A DNA stretch of 64,000 nt, from contig NZ_BDFO01000001.1 of assembly GCF_001748245.1 (NCBI RefSeq), positions 3,373,198-3,437,197 on the forward strand, read 5' to 3'. This document shows, piece after piece, positions 17,828 through 27,526 of the stretch. The stretch's first letter is position 1. The number at the start of each line of letters is the position of its first letter. Under the pieces are notes generated by a model. That model saw only the letters and a program-made list of their open reading frames with translations. It was not told where the DNA came from and did no database searches. The position numbers and the translations under genes are program-made. The DNA is from Oligoflexus tunisiensis. Lineage in GTDB: Bacteria > Bdellovibrionota_B > Oligoflexia > Oligoflexales > Oligoflexaceae.

Positions 17828-18401
17828 GAATCCTGCCTCGAAGCGATTGAAAACAAACCGGACAACAGCCGTGTGTGATACTGGGAATCTCGGCATCGTG
17901 CAACAGCGGAAAGTAACCCAGGGCCTTTTCGAGAGGCAACCAGGCGACATGCTCGTCATCAAAAATCGCCTGACACCAGCTGCACATTTTCAGAGGTTTA
18001 TCCCTGGTAAAATGCAACATGGGTTCGGTGTCCTCCAGAATCTCGCAGCTCACATAGGCCAACTCAACCTTGATCCAATTCTCCCCCTCGTGGTTAAGCT
18101 CCTGACTCAGCAAAACTTTGAGGGGATGATGATCACATCGCACGGTCAGACTCATGGGTTCGCTGTGTGGCCGGCGGACGATTTTAAACAGTGAACGATA
18201 GATGAAGCGTATACTGGGACCCGAAAGCAGGTCAAAAAAATGCCGCCCGAGATATTGATTCACGTCGAATGGTTTCTCCCAAACGGCCTCCAACTCCGCA
18301 TTCCATTCCGGTGAAAACCATGCAAAGCGATCCTTCTGATTCAGAAGATAGGATTTGGGTGGGAAGCATGTGGTCTGTCTTTCATGCCTTTCCTCATTCA
18401 T
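17805..18401 (-). CDS. PAS-like sensor protein with C-terminal CxxC zinc-type motif
   Basis: 198 residues from ATG 18401, with GGAGG 5 bases upstream; the 25-residue longer frame lacks a site. It reads as a PAS-like fold (DRFAWFSPEWNAE, FFDLLSGPSIRFIYRSLF, then a strand-rich RCDHHP segment), followed by MCSWCQAIFDD and ITHGCCPVCFQSL. The paired CxxC motifs suggest a structural metal or redox site. Such short PAS proteins occur beside response regulators and probably modulate a kinase. Coupled to the receiver gene at 17483. No kinase domain of its own. Confidence 0.6.
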   Translation of the reverse strand: MNEERHERQTTCFPPKSYLLNQKDRFAWFSPEWNAELEAVWEKPFDVNQYLGRHFFDLLSGPSIRFIYRSLFKIVRRPHSEPMSLTVRCDHHPLKVLLSQELNHEGENWIKVELAYVSCEILEDTEPMLHFTRDKPLKMCSWCQAIFDDEHVAWLPLEKALGYFPLLHDAEIPSITHGCCPVCFQSLRGRIHEYSRGG

Positions 18402-18666
18402 GGCGTCCTCCGCAGTCGTCCGCGGGCACAGAATGCGGATACGACTCTGCGATTTCCACTGATAACCGCGATTCATCGAAAAAAATCATAATTCCGTGCT
18501 AGCACCAAGTCATAAGCAGCTGTGGCAGGGGCGCGCACGCCAGGTGTACCAGGCCGGGTGCAGGGAAAATGAGACGGAAATGACTTAATTTACCAACATT
18601 TTATGTCGGAGGCGGGCGTTGTAGGATCGATCCCACGGGATTTCCCCGGCGAAGGATATCACAACC

Positions 18667-20670
18667 ATGCGTACTCTGCTTAAAATCATTTCAGGAATCC
18701 TGGCGGTCTTTGTCATCCTGGTGGCTTCGGTCTTTTTGATCATCAACCTTGTGGACTGGAACAGGCATCGGGATTTTCTGATACGCAATGTGGAGCGTTA
18801 CACAGCTGTTCGCATTGATGAGCTTGATGGCATCCGCGTCAAACTCTGGCGTTCCCTGGACCTGGAGGTCAGCAAATTCAAGATGCATATGGCCGAAAAG
18901 GATGCAGGTCTGGAAAATTTCAGCACCGGGCCGGCCCGGATCCGCGTGGCCACCTGGCCTCTGCTCTTCAAGGATCAGCTGCTGATCCAGACTCTGACGG
19001 TGGATAACGGGCGGCTTCATCTGAAGGAGACGAAAAAGCCTGAGGAACCGCCGACGGAGGATGCGCAAAGTCCCGCGGAAATCCTGGAAAAGCTGCCGGA
19101 TATTTTTGTAAACCTGGCCGCCATCACCGATGCCCAGTTTCGCTATGATATCCTGGAAAAAAAGGAGCCGATCAAGGTCAGCATTGAGAAATTTGAAATG
19201 CAGGCGCCTGAGAAGGATCCCACCCCACGCTTCAGTGGTCACGGCAGCGTCGATGAGTTTCCCTGGAAAATTGAGGGGGAAACAGGAACCCTCGAAACCT
19301 TCCAGGATGAAGCGCAACCCTTTCCCCTGCGTCTCCATGCCGAACTCGGCCAACAGGAGCTGGATCTCAACGCCCGGGTCCGCATTGCGAATTCCACAGG
19401 CAACTTTACCGTCAAGGCCAAAGGTCCGAATATCGAACAGATTAAAAAGATCCTGCATTTGAATATCGGCACCGTTCCGGCCTGGCAACTGGCCTTTGAG
19501 TCCCGCATGGAACCTCAAAATTTCCACTTTAATAAGATCGATTTGAAGCTCGGGTCGAGCGAAGTGAACGGCGATCTGCATGTCGATCTCCGACCCAGAC
19601 GCCCGAAAATTTCCGGCAAGGTGGAATCGCCGGTGACGGTGCAAAAGGATTGGGCGGGTCTCTTTCAAACGGATCAACGCTATAAGCCCGAGGACGAAAC
19701 ACCGAAGCCAGCGGGGCAGTATTTCTCGGATAAGGTGATCGACAATTCCCTCATGAAAGTGGTGGATGTGGATCTGCGCTATCTCGTGAATCACTATCGT
19801 GGTGAAAAATCAGGTCGGGCGATCCATGCCTGGGATGTTACGGTGAAACTGGATAATGGCCATCTGCGGGTTGAACCCATGACGTTCGCGGTGGCCTCGG
19901 GCAAGGTGGGAGGACATATTCGGGTGGACGGCCGCAAGCTGCCTCTCGATGTCTCGATCGAAATGGGGGCCAAACGGGTGGATCTGACCACTCTGTTCGC
20001 TCCGGTCGCCAAGGAGATTCCTGTGTTCGATCTCAAGCCTTCCGAGATGGCCCATGGTCGGCTCACCGGGCAATTGGATCTGACGATGACAGGCAAAACG
20101 CCGATGGAGCTGGCCAAGTCGGTGAAAGGTCCGATTGAACTCGCCATCGAGGATGGGGCCTTGTCCGGCACGGTGATCGAAGCCTTTGGTATCGATGTCT
20201 CGCAAACCATCAGCAACTGGATAAAGAAACATCCTCTCTATGAAATCCAATGTGCCCTGACCGCGTTTCAGGCCGGCGGCGGCGTCATCAAAACCAAAAC
20301 CTTTCTGATTTCCACCAAGGACACCAGCATCATCGGCAAAGGGGAGGTGAATCTGGTCGGCAACAAGGTGGACTTTGTTCTGGAAGCGCACCCGCATGAT
20401 TTCAGTGTCGGCAGTCTGCGGTCCCCGATTGAAATCAAAGGCCCGCTGAATGACATTGAAGTGAGCCTGGAACGGGATGAGCTGCTGACCCGTTCGGGAC
20501 TGGCTGTCGCGCTCGGGGCATTGGTCAATCCGATCGCCGCTCTGGTTCCCTTGATCGAAACCGGTCTGGATGAGAAAGGCAAATGCCGAGGCGTTGTGCA
20601 GGAACTTAACGAGGTGGCCGCGAAGGCCACAAAACTTTCACGCGGTGAATCAAAGAAAGTGAGGCAATAG
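18667..20670 (+). CDS. AsmA family protein
   Basis: 667 residues: an N-terminal membrane helix (IISGILAVFVILVASVFLIINLVDW), then the AsmA pattern of weakly repetitive beta strands (VTVDNGRLHLKE-like segments near residues 110-125) and a C-terminal AsmA_2 region with GRLTGQLDLTMTGKTP, KGPIELAIEDGALSG, GKGEVNLVGNKVDF and IEIKGPLNDIEV. Known members sit in the inner membrane with a periplasmic chute and influence outer membrane lipid composition. AAGGA lies about 9 bases before the ATG. It is 47 bases from the cyclase gene and in the same orientation, so possibly co-transcribed. Confidence 0.85.
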   Translation: MRTLLKIISGILAVFVILVASVFLIINLVDWNRHRDFLIRNVERYTAVRIDELDGIRVKLWRSLDLEVSKFKMHMAEKDAGLENFSTGPARIRVATWPLLFKDQLLIQTLTVDNGRLHLKETKKPEEPPTEDAQSPAEILEKLPDIFVNLAAITDAQFRYDILEKKEPIKVSIEKFEMQAPEKDPTPRFSGHGSVDEFPWKIEGETGTLETFQDEAQPFPLRLHAELGQQELDLNARVRIANSTGNFTVKAKGPNIEQIKKILHLNIGTVPAWQLAFESRMEPQNFHFNKIDLKLGSSEVNGDLHVDLRPRRPKISGKVESPVTVQKDWAGLFQTDQRYKPEDETPKPAGQYFSDKVIDNSLMKVVDVDLRYLVNHYRGEKSGRAIHAWDVTVKLDNGHLRVEPMTFAVASGKVGGHIRVDGRKLPLDVSIEMGAKRVDLTTLFAPVAKEIPVFDLKPSEMAHGRLTGQLDLTMTGKTPMELAKSVKGPIELAIEDGALSGTVIEAFGIDVSQTISNWIKKHPLYEIQCALTAFQAGGGVIKTKTFLISTKDTSIIGKGEVNLVGNKVDFVLEAHPHDFSVGSLRSPIEIKGPLNDIEVSLERDELLTRSGLAVALGALVNPIAALVPLIETGLDEKGKCRGVVQELNEVAAKATKLSRGESKKVRQ

Positions 20671-20717
20671 AAATCCTATGTTAAACTGGATACTCCGCTT
20701 CGCGTGGGGAGGTCCGG

Positions 20718-22730
20718 TTGCAGATCCTGAGATCGCTTCTTCTGTTGATCATCGGCATGATTCTGACCAGGCCGGCGCTCGGCAATCTCGGGCGCTATTC
20801 CATTCCTTTCGAACAGGTGATTCGTCCCCAGTTAAATTTGCCGCCGGATGCCGATCGCCTCACGATCCGCACCGCTCTCGAGAAATATCTGGCCACGACC
20901 CAGCTCCCGGACGCTGTACGCTACTCCGGTCAGAGGCAACTCCTCTTTTATCTGGAATTTTCGGATCGCGAAGCCTTTCATCGCCTGCGTCTGCAGGTGG
21001 AACCCAAAGTCGATGATTACCTTCTTCTGACCTCCTATGTTCTGTATGATGCCACGCTCGACTATCCGCAGCTCGTGGAGAGGCTCGAACATTATTTTGA
21101 AATGGCTCAGAAGCTCGAACCGGGTACCGATGTCGCCGGCTGGATTGCGCATGATACCCTTGCGGTCATGACGGATAACTATGACTTTGGCAAAGCCAGC
21201 CTTCTCGTGCACAAGGCGATCGCCACCCTTCCGGAATCCTCGTGGTTTTTGCGAGCCCAGCTGCTCGGCACCATTGCCCGACTCTATGTGGATCCGGGCA
21301 ACAGTCCGGCGATCGTTCGCCAGGGTCTGGCCATCTATGCTGAGAATGAGAAGCGGATGCGGATGCAAGGGCGCCTCGCTGCGGCCAGCGACAGTGCTTA
21401 TAATCAGGGCATAGGTGTGCTGTTTGCCTTTGGGGATGATCAAAAAGCGCTCGAACATTTCGCAAGGGTCAGTCCGGAATCGGTATATGTGCAGGATGCG
21501 CTGGTCTTTTCAGCTCTGGCTCACGCTCATCTTGGTCAGCAGCAGGAAGCTCGCGCCAGCCTGCGGCAGGTGTCTTTCATCAACTATCCTGAGAGTCCGA
21601 TGCGGGTCGCCTTTCTGCGCTGCTATGGGGAGATCGTGCGACAGCTTTTGGGAGAGAAGGCGAATTTAAAACTCTGCGTGACTCTGCCGGATGCGACGCA
21701 ATTGGACGTGATACAACATATGACCCAGGAGATTCTGCAGCTGGCGCCAAGCCCTGCAATCGAAACCGCCGTCCTCAAGCAGTTTCAGCACTTCTATCGG
21801 CAAAAGATCAGGCCCGAAAATAAAAAGCGCATGGCGCGGTCCGTGGATGGCCTGGAACTGGCACGCGCCCGTGCGGAGTCGGATCGCAGTCGTTACGAAT
21901 CTCAAATCAGTCGCATGGAATTGGATCTGGCGCAAAAGAAGTCTCAGCTCACCGTTTCCCTGGCCGCGTCCAGCATGGCCCTGCTTGGCCTGGCCAGCTT
22001 TGGGTTCTGGCGCCGGCAGGTGCAGCAGCAAAGGATGCAAAACCTGCAGCAGTATCTGCAGACCCGCATTCTTTCCCGATTTTTGCCGCCGGCCCTGGTC
22101 GAGGAAATTCGCCTTGGCCGCTCGCGCCTGGATGAAGAGCCGCAAAAGCGTATGGTCACCATCCTCTTTGCGGATCTGGTCGACTTCACCTCCCGAGCCG
22201 AACAGCTGGGGCCGGAACGCACTGCGCGCCTCCTGAATCAGTGGATGCATATGGCCACGGATGTGGTCTTTGCCGAGAGCGGTACCATCGATAAGTTCAT
22301 TGGTGACTGTGTGATGGTGATCTTTGGTGCGCCTCTTGAAAGCGCACCGGACAAGCAGGTGGAACGGGCGGTCGCCTGTGCCCGTCATCTGATGCGGGCC
22401 ATGGAGGGGCAGAATCAGGTCTGGCTGCGGGACTTTGGTGTGAGCTTTCAACTGCGGGTCGGCATCAATCTGGGCGAGGCCATTGTGGGAAGTTTCGGCA
22501 GCGAAAAACGCTCGGATTATACGGTGATCGGAGGTGCGGTGAATCTCGCTTCCCGCATCGAGAGCATGGCGGAACCAGGGCAGATCCTTTTAGGCCAGAA
22601 CGCAGCCCGCCACCTTTCGAGCTCCCAGGTCGCGGCCCTGGGGGCGCGCGCTGTGCGCGGGATGAAGGGGACCCACGAACTGTTTCAGCTGCATCGGGAT
22701 GAATTGAGCCCGGCAAGTTTGGGCGCTTAA
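20718..22730 (+). CDS. membrane-bound class III adenylate/guanylate cyclase with helical-repeat sensor region
   Basis: 670 residues from a TTG start supported by GGGGAGG at the right distance. Signal peptide/anchor (LRSLLLLIIGMILTRPALG), a long helical TPR-like region (about 25-400, e.g. ALAHAHLGQQQEARASL), a transmembrane helix near residue 420 (SLAASSMALLGLASFGFW), a short coiled coil, and the cyclase domain: ILFADLVDFTSRAE and IDKFIGDCVMVIFGAP give the metal-binding Asp residues, and SDYTVIGGAVNLASRIE the catalytic Asn/Arg. ATP versus GTP preference cannot be settled by eye. The repeat region is probably periplasmic and may sense an envelope ligand. Confidence 0.88.
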   Translation: MQILRSLLLLIIGMILTRPALGNLGRYSIPFEQVIRPQLNLPPDADRLTIRTALEKYLATTQLPDAVRYSGQRQLLFYLEFSDREAFHRLRLQVEPKVDDYLLLTSYVLYDATLDYPQLVERLEHYFEMAQKLEPGTDVAGWIAHDTLAVMTDNYDFGKASLLVHKAIATLPESSWFLRAQLLGTIARLYVDPGNSPAIVRQGLAIYAENEKRMRMQGRLAAASDSAYNQGIGVLFAFGDDQKALEHFARVSPESVYVQDALVFSALAHAHLGQQQEARASLRQVSFINYPESPMRVAFLRCYGEIVRQLLGEKANLKLCVTLPDATQLDVIQHMTQEILQLAPSPAIETAVLKQFQHFYRQKIRPENKKRMARSVDGLELARARAESDRSRYESQISRMELDLAQKKSQLTVSLAASSMALLGLASFGFWRRQVQQQRMQNLQQYLQTRILSRFLPPALVEEIRLGRSRLDEEPQKRMVTILFADLVDFTSRAEQLGPERTARLLNQWMHMATDVVFAESGTIDKFIGDCVMVIFGAPLESAPDKQVERAVACARHLMRAMEGQNQVWLRDFGVSFQLRVGINLGEAIVGSFGSEKRSDYTVIGGAVNLASRIESMAEPGQILLGQNAARHLSSSQVAALGARAVRGMKGTHELFQLHRDELSPASLGA

Positions 22731-22839
22731 GCCCACCTTTAGCCTATCGGAACAGGACTATCATATTATGGACCATGGGCTTGGCATGAGGCCCGTCCGA
22801 AGTGCAATCCGGGACGGACCGGGGCGAAAGATATCGTTC

Positions 22840-23511
22840 TCAGCCGCTGCGGCCTTGCAGGAGGTCTTCCATGAGGTCCGCAACGTAAGCGCTGGCAATG
22901 GGTCCAAGGTGCAGACCATCCGGCAGGAGTTCGCGCAGCGTATAGCGTTTGGTTTGATAAACCAGATGCCGATCCCGCTGGATCTGTTGGAAGACCTCGC
23001 TCAGGGGGACCAGATAACACTGGCTGTAACGAGCGCATGCCTGCTGCAGCTCCTGATTCAGAATCGCTCTTTGACTCTGCAGACCCGGCAAAAGATCCGG
23101 GATATCGCCCAAGATCAAGGGGATTTTGGCGCTTTCCGCTTCCTTCACGAGAGTGCGCAGGGCTGCGACGCTGGCCGGTGCGGTGGGATAGATGGAATCC
23201 CAAAAGAAGAGATCGACGCCGATGATCACCGAGTGATCTTTCAAATTGTGGTGCAGAATATTCTTCAACACGACATGTCCCGGTGTTCCATTATACGCAA
23301 TGGTTCGTATGTTTTTCGGATCGGTATACCGGGTGCTCAAAACCGTACCAGGTCCGGGTGCTGCATAGCCGCCGCTGACGCTGGCCCCTACAATCAAAGG
23401 TTTTTTAAACGTTGGCCCAATATCCCTGGCCTCGGCATTGGCAGCCAAAAGACTTGCCCCAAGAGTCAATGTTCTCACGATAATTTTCTTTAGCCTTTCC
23501 AGCTTTTTCAT
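22840..23511 (-). CDS. SGNH/GDSL-like hydrolase, exported
   Basis: 223 residues with a signal peptide ending near ANAEA. The SGNH features are present but divergent: block I IVGASVSGGY (GASxS in place of GDSxS), a glycine block (NGTPGH), an internal IIGVDLFFWD segment, and the C-terminal DGLHLGPIASAYVADLM with the catalytic Asp and His. Expected to be a periplasmic esterase or acyl-hydrolase. The Ser in GASVS is the likely nucleophile. The ribosome binding site is weak. It ends about 110 bases from the cyclase gene's stop, convergent. Confidence 0.65.
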   Translation of the reverse strand: MKKLERLKKIIVRTLTLGASLLAANAEARDIGPTFKKPLIVGASVSGGYAAPGPGTVLSTRYTDPKNIRTIAYNGTPGHVVLKNILHHNLKDHSVIIGVDLFFWDSIYPTAPASVAALRTLVKEAESAKIPLILGDIPDLLPGLQSQRAILNQELQQACARYSQCYLVPLSEVFQQIQRDRHLVYQTKRYTLRELLPDGLHLGPIASAYVADLMEDLLQGRSG

Positions 23512-23652
23512 GTTGGTTCATTTGCTCCAGATCATAAAAGCGATGGGGACCAAACCCCAGCCAAATTAGTGGAATCTGGATGAAAAAATGCTAAGCAGGC
23601 GCGAGCAGACTGCGCCCATGGGAGCGAGCTCTTCAATGGTTTATTCTGCTGC

Positions 23653-24495
23653 CTAATGCAACGCTTTGATCTCGGCAATGATCTGGTCCCAATCCCCCCG
23701 ATGCAACTCATGCCCCGCACCTTTCAGGGCAACGAGCCGGGCCTTGGGGATGACACGAGCCAGGTATTCCGCATGCGGGAAGGGGAGGACCGGATCATCC
23801 GTCCCCTGGACCACCAGAGTCGGGGCCTGGATAGAGGGCAGCTGGCCGCTGGCCCATTCCCCGCCGCTCAGGAGGGCATGATTGAAACTGCTCCGCAGGT
23901 TGGTGGAACGGTGATAGTCCTCAACCGCTGTGGCACGGATCAGGGACTCATCAAAAGGATGGCGGGTTCCTGCGGTAATCCGCCAGCCGGCCACCATGAA
24001 ATCCAGCGCGAGGGCTTCGTTGGACCAGTCCATCGATCCCGAGTTTGCATGATGATCGAGCACCTTTTGTCCGATCGGCGGCAGTACGATGCCTTCCGGC
24101 ACAGCCACAGGGCCCGAGATAAGAAGAACGAGCCTCTCGACGCGATCCGGATGCTTGAGAGCCATCAGCTGAGCGATCATTCCACCCAGCGAGGCGCCGG
24201 CCACTGTCGCGGATTTCACACCGTAGCCGTCGAGGATCGCCACAGCATCCTCCATCATGTCGTCGAGGGAATAATGGATGGTGCCTGGCTCATAGCAGGT
24301 GGAGCGGCCGGTATCACGATGATCAAAACGGATGACGAAATAGCCCGCCTGAGCGAGGCGCTCGCAAAATTCCTGAGGCCACCAGAGCATCGAAGCGCAG
24401 GCGCCCATAATCAGAAGCAGGGCCGGTTGGTGAGGCTGACCAAAGGCTTCGGTGCAGAGTTCCGCGCCATGGGTGGGGATCATGCGTTCAGTCAT
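23653..24495 (-). CDS. alpha/beta hydrolase (RdmC-like)
   Basis: 280 residues, no signal peptide, so cytosolic. LLLIMGACASMLWWPQEFC gives the oxyanion region, FDHRDTGRST is typical of the aclacinomycin-methylesterase/RdmC-type group, GASLGGM holds the nucleophile Ser, VVQGTDDPVLPF the acid, and GAGHELH the catalytic His. The substrate is unknown, perhaps a methyl ester or lactone. AGGAGG lies 7 bases before ATG. The gene stands alone. Confidence 0.85.
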   Translation of the reverse strand: MTERMIPTHGAELCTEAFGQPHQPALLLIMGACASMLWWPQEFCERLAQAGYFVIRFDHRDTGRSTCYEPGTIHYSLDDMMEDAVAILDGYGVKSATVAGASLGGMIAQLMALKHPDRVERLVLLISGPVAVPEGIVLPPIGQKVLDHHANSGSMDWSNEALALDFMVAGWRITAGTRHPFDESLIRATAVEDYHRSTNLRSSFNHALLSGGEWASGQLPSIQAPTLVVQGTDDPVLPFPHAEYLARVIPKARLVALKGAGHELHRGDWDQIIAEIKALH

Positions 24496-24549
24496 AGTCT
24501 GTCCTCCTTGGCAGAAGAACAGTCAGTATAAAGGCAAAAGGTCGCGGGT

Positions 24550-24572
24550 GCCACCCTGCAAGGCAGGGCGGC
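24550..24572 (-). terminator. possible terminator hairpin of the Thr-rich lipoprotein gene
   Basis: Ten-base-pair stem with one mismatch (GCCACCCTGC / GCAGGGCGGC) and a 3-base loop, 11 bases beyond the stop of the minus-strand gene. On that strand the run of T that would complete an intrinsic terminator is weak and displaced. Confidence 0.4.
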
Positions 24573-24582
24573 CATCCGAAGG

Positions 24583-24945
24583 TTACGGAGTCGTGGTCGG
24601 ACGTGTTGTGTCCGTTGGTGTTGTAGGAGTGGTGGTGCCGGGCTGCGGACAGGCTGGGTCAACCTTGGTTGGATCATAGCCGGGAGAGCTAGGATCTGGA
24701 CAGTTTGGAGTTGGAGCTGGCTGATTCAAGTTCGTGCCAGTCGTGGTGTCCGTGGTTGTGCCCGTCGTGTCAGTGCCGGTGGTTCCTGTTGTATCAGGAG
24801 CCGTTGTCCCTGTTGTGTCAGGAGCTGTCTGGGTTTGAGGCTCAGCGTTGTTATTGTTGCCTTCCATTCCTGTATTTTTCTTCGTACAGGAGACTGCAAC
24901 CAAAGACAGCAGCAGCGCAGTCGAGATGCTAATGGATCGTTTCAT
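24583..24945 (-). CDS. Thr/Pro-rich low-complexity lipoprotein
   Basis: 120 residues with a clear lipobox (SLVAVSC, Cys20). The mature part is low complexity: several DTTGTT units in tandem (about residues 42-70), then Asn/Pro-rich and PGTTTPTTP stretches. No enzymatic motif. It could be a surface linker or spacer protein. AAAGGG precedes the ATG. The tandem hexapeptide repeats make the length likely to vary between strains. Function not recognised. Confidence 0.65.
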   Translation of the reverse strand: MKRSISISTALLLSLVAVSCTKKNTGMEGNNNNAEPQTQTAPDTTGTTAPDTTGTTGTDTTGTTTDTTTGTNLNQPAPTPNCPDPSSPGYDPTKVDPACPQPGTTTPTTPTDTTRPTTTP

Positions 24946-25095
24946 AGTATCACCCTTTCGAAAATTGATAACAACTCAAAGGACCTCCTGCAATGTGCAC
25001 AGTTCGTACCAGCTTGTAAAGATCCGACAAACAAGACAGGCCGCGGGTTTGATCACATTGATTTTTCGACGGAGGGTGAAGATTCTGTATAGGCT

Positions 25096-26496
25096 TTAGA
25101 AAGCGGCTGATCGTGTCACGGTCGAGCCATCGGTCAGGTGATACGTAATGATAGCCTCTGTCGCTGCTTTGGTGCAGGAATAACTGGTGGCGTAAGGCAC
25201 CTCAACGTAAGGTTCCACGCAGCCAGTCAATGTCAGAGACTGGGCACCGATGATGTTACTGGGAATCACGCTCACGGTCGCTCCCGAGCCATTGATCGAC
25301 ACATAAGGCTTCAGAAAAATGGAGGCGGTTACCTCTGCCATCAACGTTTCGTCCTTGCGGTATTGCACAATCACATGCCGGGTCCCGTTGGTAGGGGTTA
25401 AGGTCACATTTACCGAGTCGCTGTAGGGGACCCACTGGAACGTGCTCTCGCTGGCCACCACATTGCCGCTGATGAACATACTCACGTTGTCGCCTGGCAG
25501 GTAATCAAATTGAGGCAGGATGACGACGTCGGGCTCGTCCGTCCACAAAGCCTGGTTCTGAAAGGCGACAGAGCCGGGGACATAGCTGCGGTCGTAGCTG
25601 ATGGTCAGCGGAATGTCCTCACAAAAATTTCCAGCCGCATCGCGGATTTTCACCGTGAGCGACTTGGTGCCTTCTCCTGGCGACAGCATGAGGGCTTCAA
25701 CCGTAGCCTCTTCGAAGCTGCGGTACTCTTTAACCGTTTCGACATCACCTTCCACGCGAAAGGCGAGCGGGCCATCATTGACGGCCTGGATTCGGATCCG
25801 GACGTACCCGGTGGCTGTCGTCAAGGCCACAGGGGAGGCGCTGCACTCTGTGGGGGGCTGGCTCTTGCGGGCAATCTGCGTTTCCATGACCGGACCGTCG
25901 GTGCCAAAGATATTGCGATACTTCACCTTAAGATTTTTGATGCCGTCGCCCTCACTCAATTGAATGAGGACCTGATCATCACCCGGAATGTCATAGTATT
26001 GTCCAGCCGACAGGGATGCCTCCAAATCCCCCTCCACCCAGACTTCGCGCACGTTGCTCCCCCGGGTGGACGGCAGGACGAGGTAGACCCAGGCATCGGC
26101 GCTGGCATCCTCGGAAAAGTAGGGCTCGGGCTCGGGGGGCACCTCCGGGCTGGATTTCCAGACGATCTTATCCTGCAGGTAGGCTTTGCCGTTTTCCTGA
26201 TACAGGGTGATGGTCAGGGTGACCTCACCGAATTGATCGGCGGTCAAGGCTATGGCTTCACGGACATCCAGCACGGTATCCAGGGGGACGTCGGCCACGA
26301 ATCCTGTGCCGCTCAGACTGAATTTGGGTTTGAAATCGCCGAGGATTTCGAGACGCAAAACATTGGTGGTCGTGGCGGTGGCTTCGCGCTCCAGATAGTA
26401 TTTGATGAGCCCCGTGTTCGACCCGCTGCCACAGGCGCTCAGGACGAGGGCGAAGCCTAGCGTGAAAAGTCGCAGCAGCATCTTAGGGGCCGTCAT
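25096..26496 (-). CDS. lipoprotein with repeated Ig-like beta domains
   Basis: 466 residues from ATG 26496 (a GTG directly before it is also possible). Signal peptide with lipobox VLSACG. The mature protein shows three or four loosely repeated beta-sandwich units, each with a pattern like VWVEGDLEASLSAGQYY ... LSEGDGIKNLKVKYRN, then VEGDVETVKEY ... SPGEGTKSLTVKIRDAAGN. These resemble bacterial Ig-like/OmpL-type binding modules. The start overlaps the end of the upstream lipoprotein gene by 14 bases, indicating a coupled pair. No catalytic motif; the role is probably adhesion or surface structure. Confidence 0.7.
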   Translation of the reverse strand: MTAPKMLLRLFTLGFALVLSACGSGSNTGLIKYYLEREATATTTNVLRLEILGDFKPKFSLSGTGFVADVPLDTVLDVREAIALTADQFGEVTLTITLYQENGKAYLQDKIVWKSSPEVPPEPEPYFSEDASADAWVYLVLPSTRGSNVREVWVEGDLEASLSAGQYYDIPGDDQVLIQLSEGDGIKNLKVKYRNIFGTDGPVMETQIARKSQPPTECSASPVALTTATGYVRIRIQAVNDGPLAFRVEGDVETVKEYRSFEEATVEALMLSPGEGTKSLTVKIRDAAGNFCEDIPLTISYDRSYVPGSVAFQNQALWTDEPDVVILPQFDYLPGDNVSMFISGNVVASESTFQWVPYSDSVNVTLTPTNGTRHVIVQYRKDETLMAEVTASIFLKPYVSINGSGATVSVIPSNIIGAQSLTLTGCVEPYVEVPYATSYSCTKAATEAIITYHLTDGSTVTRSAAF

Positions 26497-27526
26497 CACT
26501 CTGGGTAATGGTCGTCACCCGGATATAAAACCAGGTGTAGGACGGTCCGGATTTCAGCACAAACACCATATTGGGATGGGTCACGATCGGCATTGTCCCT
26601 GCGAGCACCATCACATCCGCATCACCGGTATCCGCTGTAATAAAGCCACCGTTGGCCAGAACCGGGGTGCCCTGTCCGGCCTCAAATGCGTCCGTGGTCA
26701 TATCAATCTGCGTGCCGCCGGCCGCTGCGGTAAAGATATCTTCCAGGTCGGTGAGATCAGGACCAGGAACCCCATAGGTATCCTCGGCCAGGGCCATATA
26801 GATCGAACTCAGAGCCACGTCATCGCAAAGGATATTGACGCCTGTGCCTGTCACCGCGTTATTGCATTCGAGCTGGAAGCGGAATTCGCCATTCCCATCG
26901 GCGGTGATGTCGACCAGTTCCACCTGCGCGATGGAAAAATTCGGAGCCGCTTGCCCATTCACGTTCAAGGTCGCCGATTCCCGCACCACAGCCTCACCCA
27001 GCGTTTCCGTATCCCCTTGAGTGACTTCCGAAAACTGATAGTGAATATCCCCGCCGGCGACCACCGGATTGGCGATGGTACTGACAACGGTGACCGTCAA
27101 TTCATCAGCAGGGTTGGCGGCGGCCACTTCAAAGGTCGCGACGTCACCCACCAGCCAGGTATCAAATTCAGAACCGACCTTGGGGGTATAAGTTTTGCTA
27201 TTCAAGGTAAACGTTGTGAGCTTGGCGAGGCAGTTGCGGTCGAATTCATAAACTTCAAGATAAGCCTTGGTTTCCGTCACAGTCGCCGTATGGGTCGAGA
27301 CACAGTCGGTGAGTGATACGGAAAAGGCGGTGGCATCCGCGGCCAGACTCAAACCTGTTTCGCTGGTGGTGACTTTCACGGGAAAGTTGAAGGTCCGGCG
27401 TTTGAGGGTCGTGGTCGTGGAGCTTTCCGTGTCCTCATCCGTATATTGAACCGGCTCCTCCGCACCACAGGCAGTAGCCAGCGTGAGGGCAAGCACGGCT
27501 TTGATGATAGGTTTGCATTTCAACAT
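26483..27526 (-). CDS. lipoprotein of unknown function
   Basis: 347 residues, lipobox LATACG near residue 20, AAGGA before ATG 27526. The mature protein starts with an acidic Ser/Thr linker (DEDTESSTTTTLK) and then is beta-rich with few charged clusters and several cysteines (LTDCVSTH, NCLAKL, LECNNAV, ILCDDVAL) that could form disulfides. No family recognised. It is the first gene of the two-gene lipoprotein operon, overlapping the next start. Divergent from the barrel-like gene at 27764. Confidence 0.68.
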   Translation of the reverse strand: MLKCKPIIKAVLALTLATACGAEEPVQYTDEDTESSTTTTLKRRTFNFPVKVTTSETGLSLAADATAFSVSLTDCVSTHTATVTETKAYLEVYEFDRNCLAKLTTFTLNSKTYTPKVGSEFDTWLVGDVATFEVAAANPADELTVTVVSTIANPVVAGGDIHYQFSEVTQGDTETLGEAVVRESATLNVNGQAAPNFSIAQVELVDITADGNGEFRFQLECNNAVTGTGVNILCDDVALSSIYMALAEDTYGVPGPDLTDLEDIFTAAAGGTQIDMTTDAFEAGQGTPVLANGGFITADTGDADVMVLAGTMPIVTHPNMVFVLKSGPSYTWFYIRVTTITQSDDGP

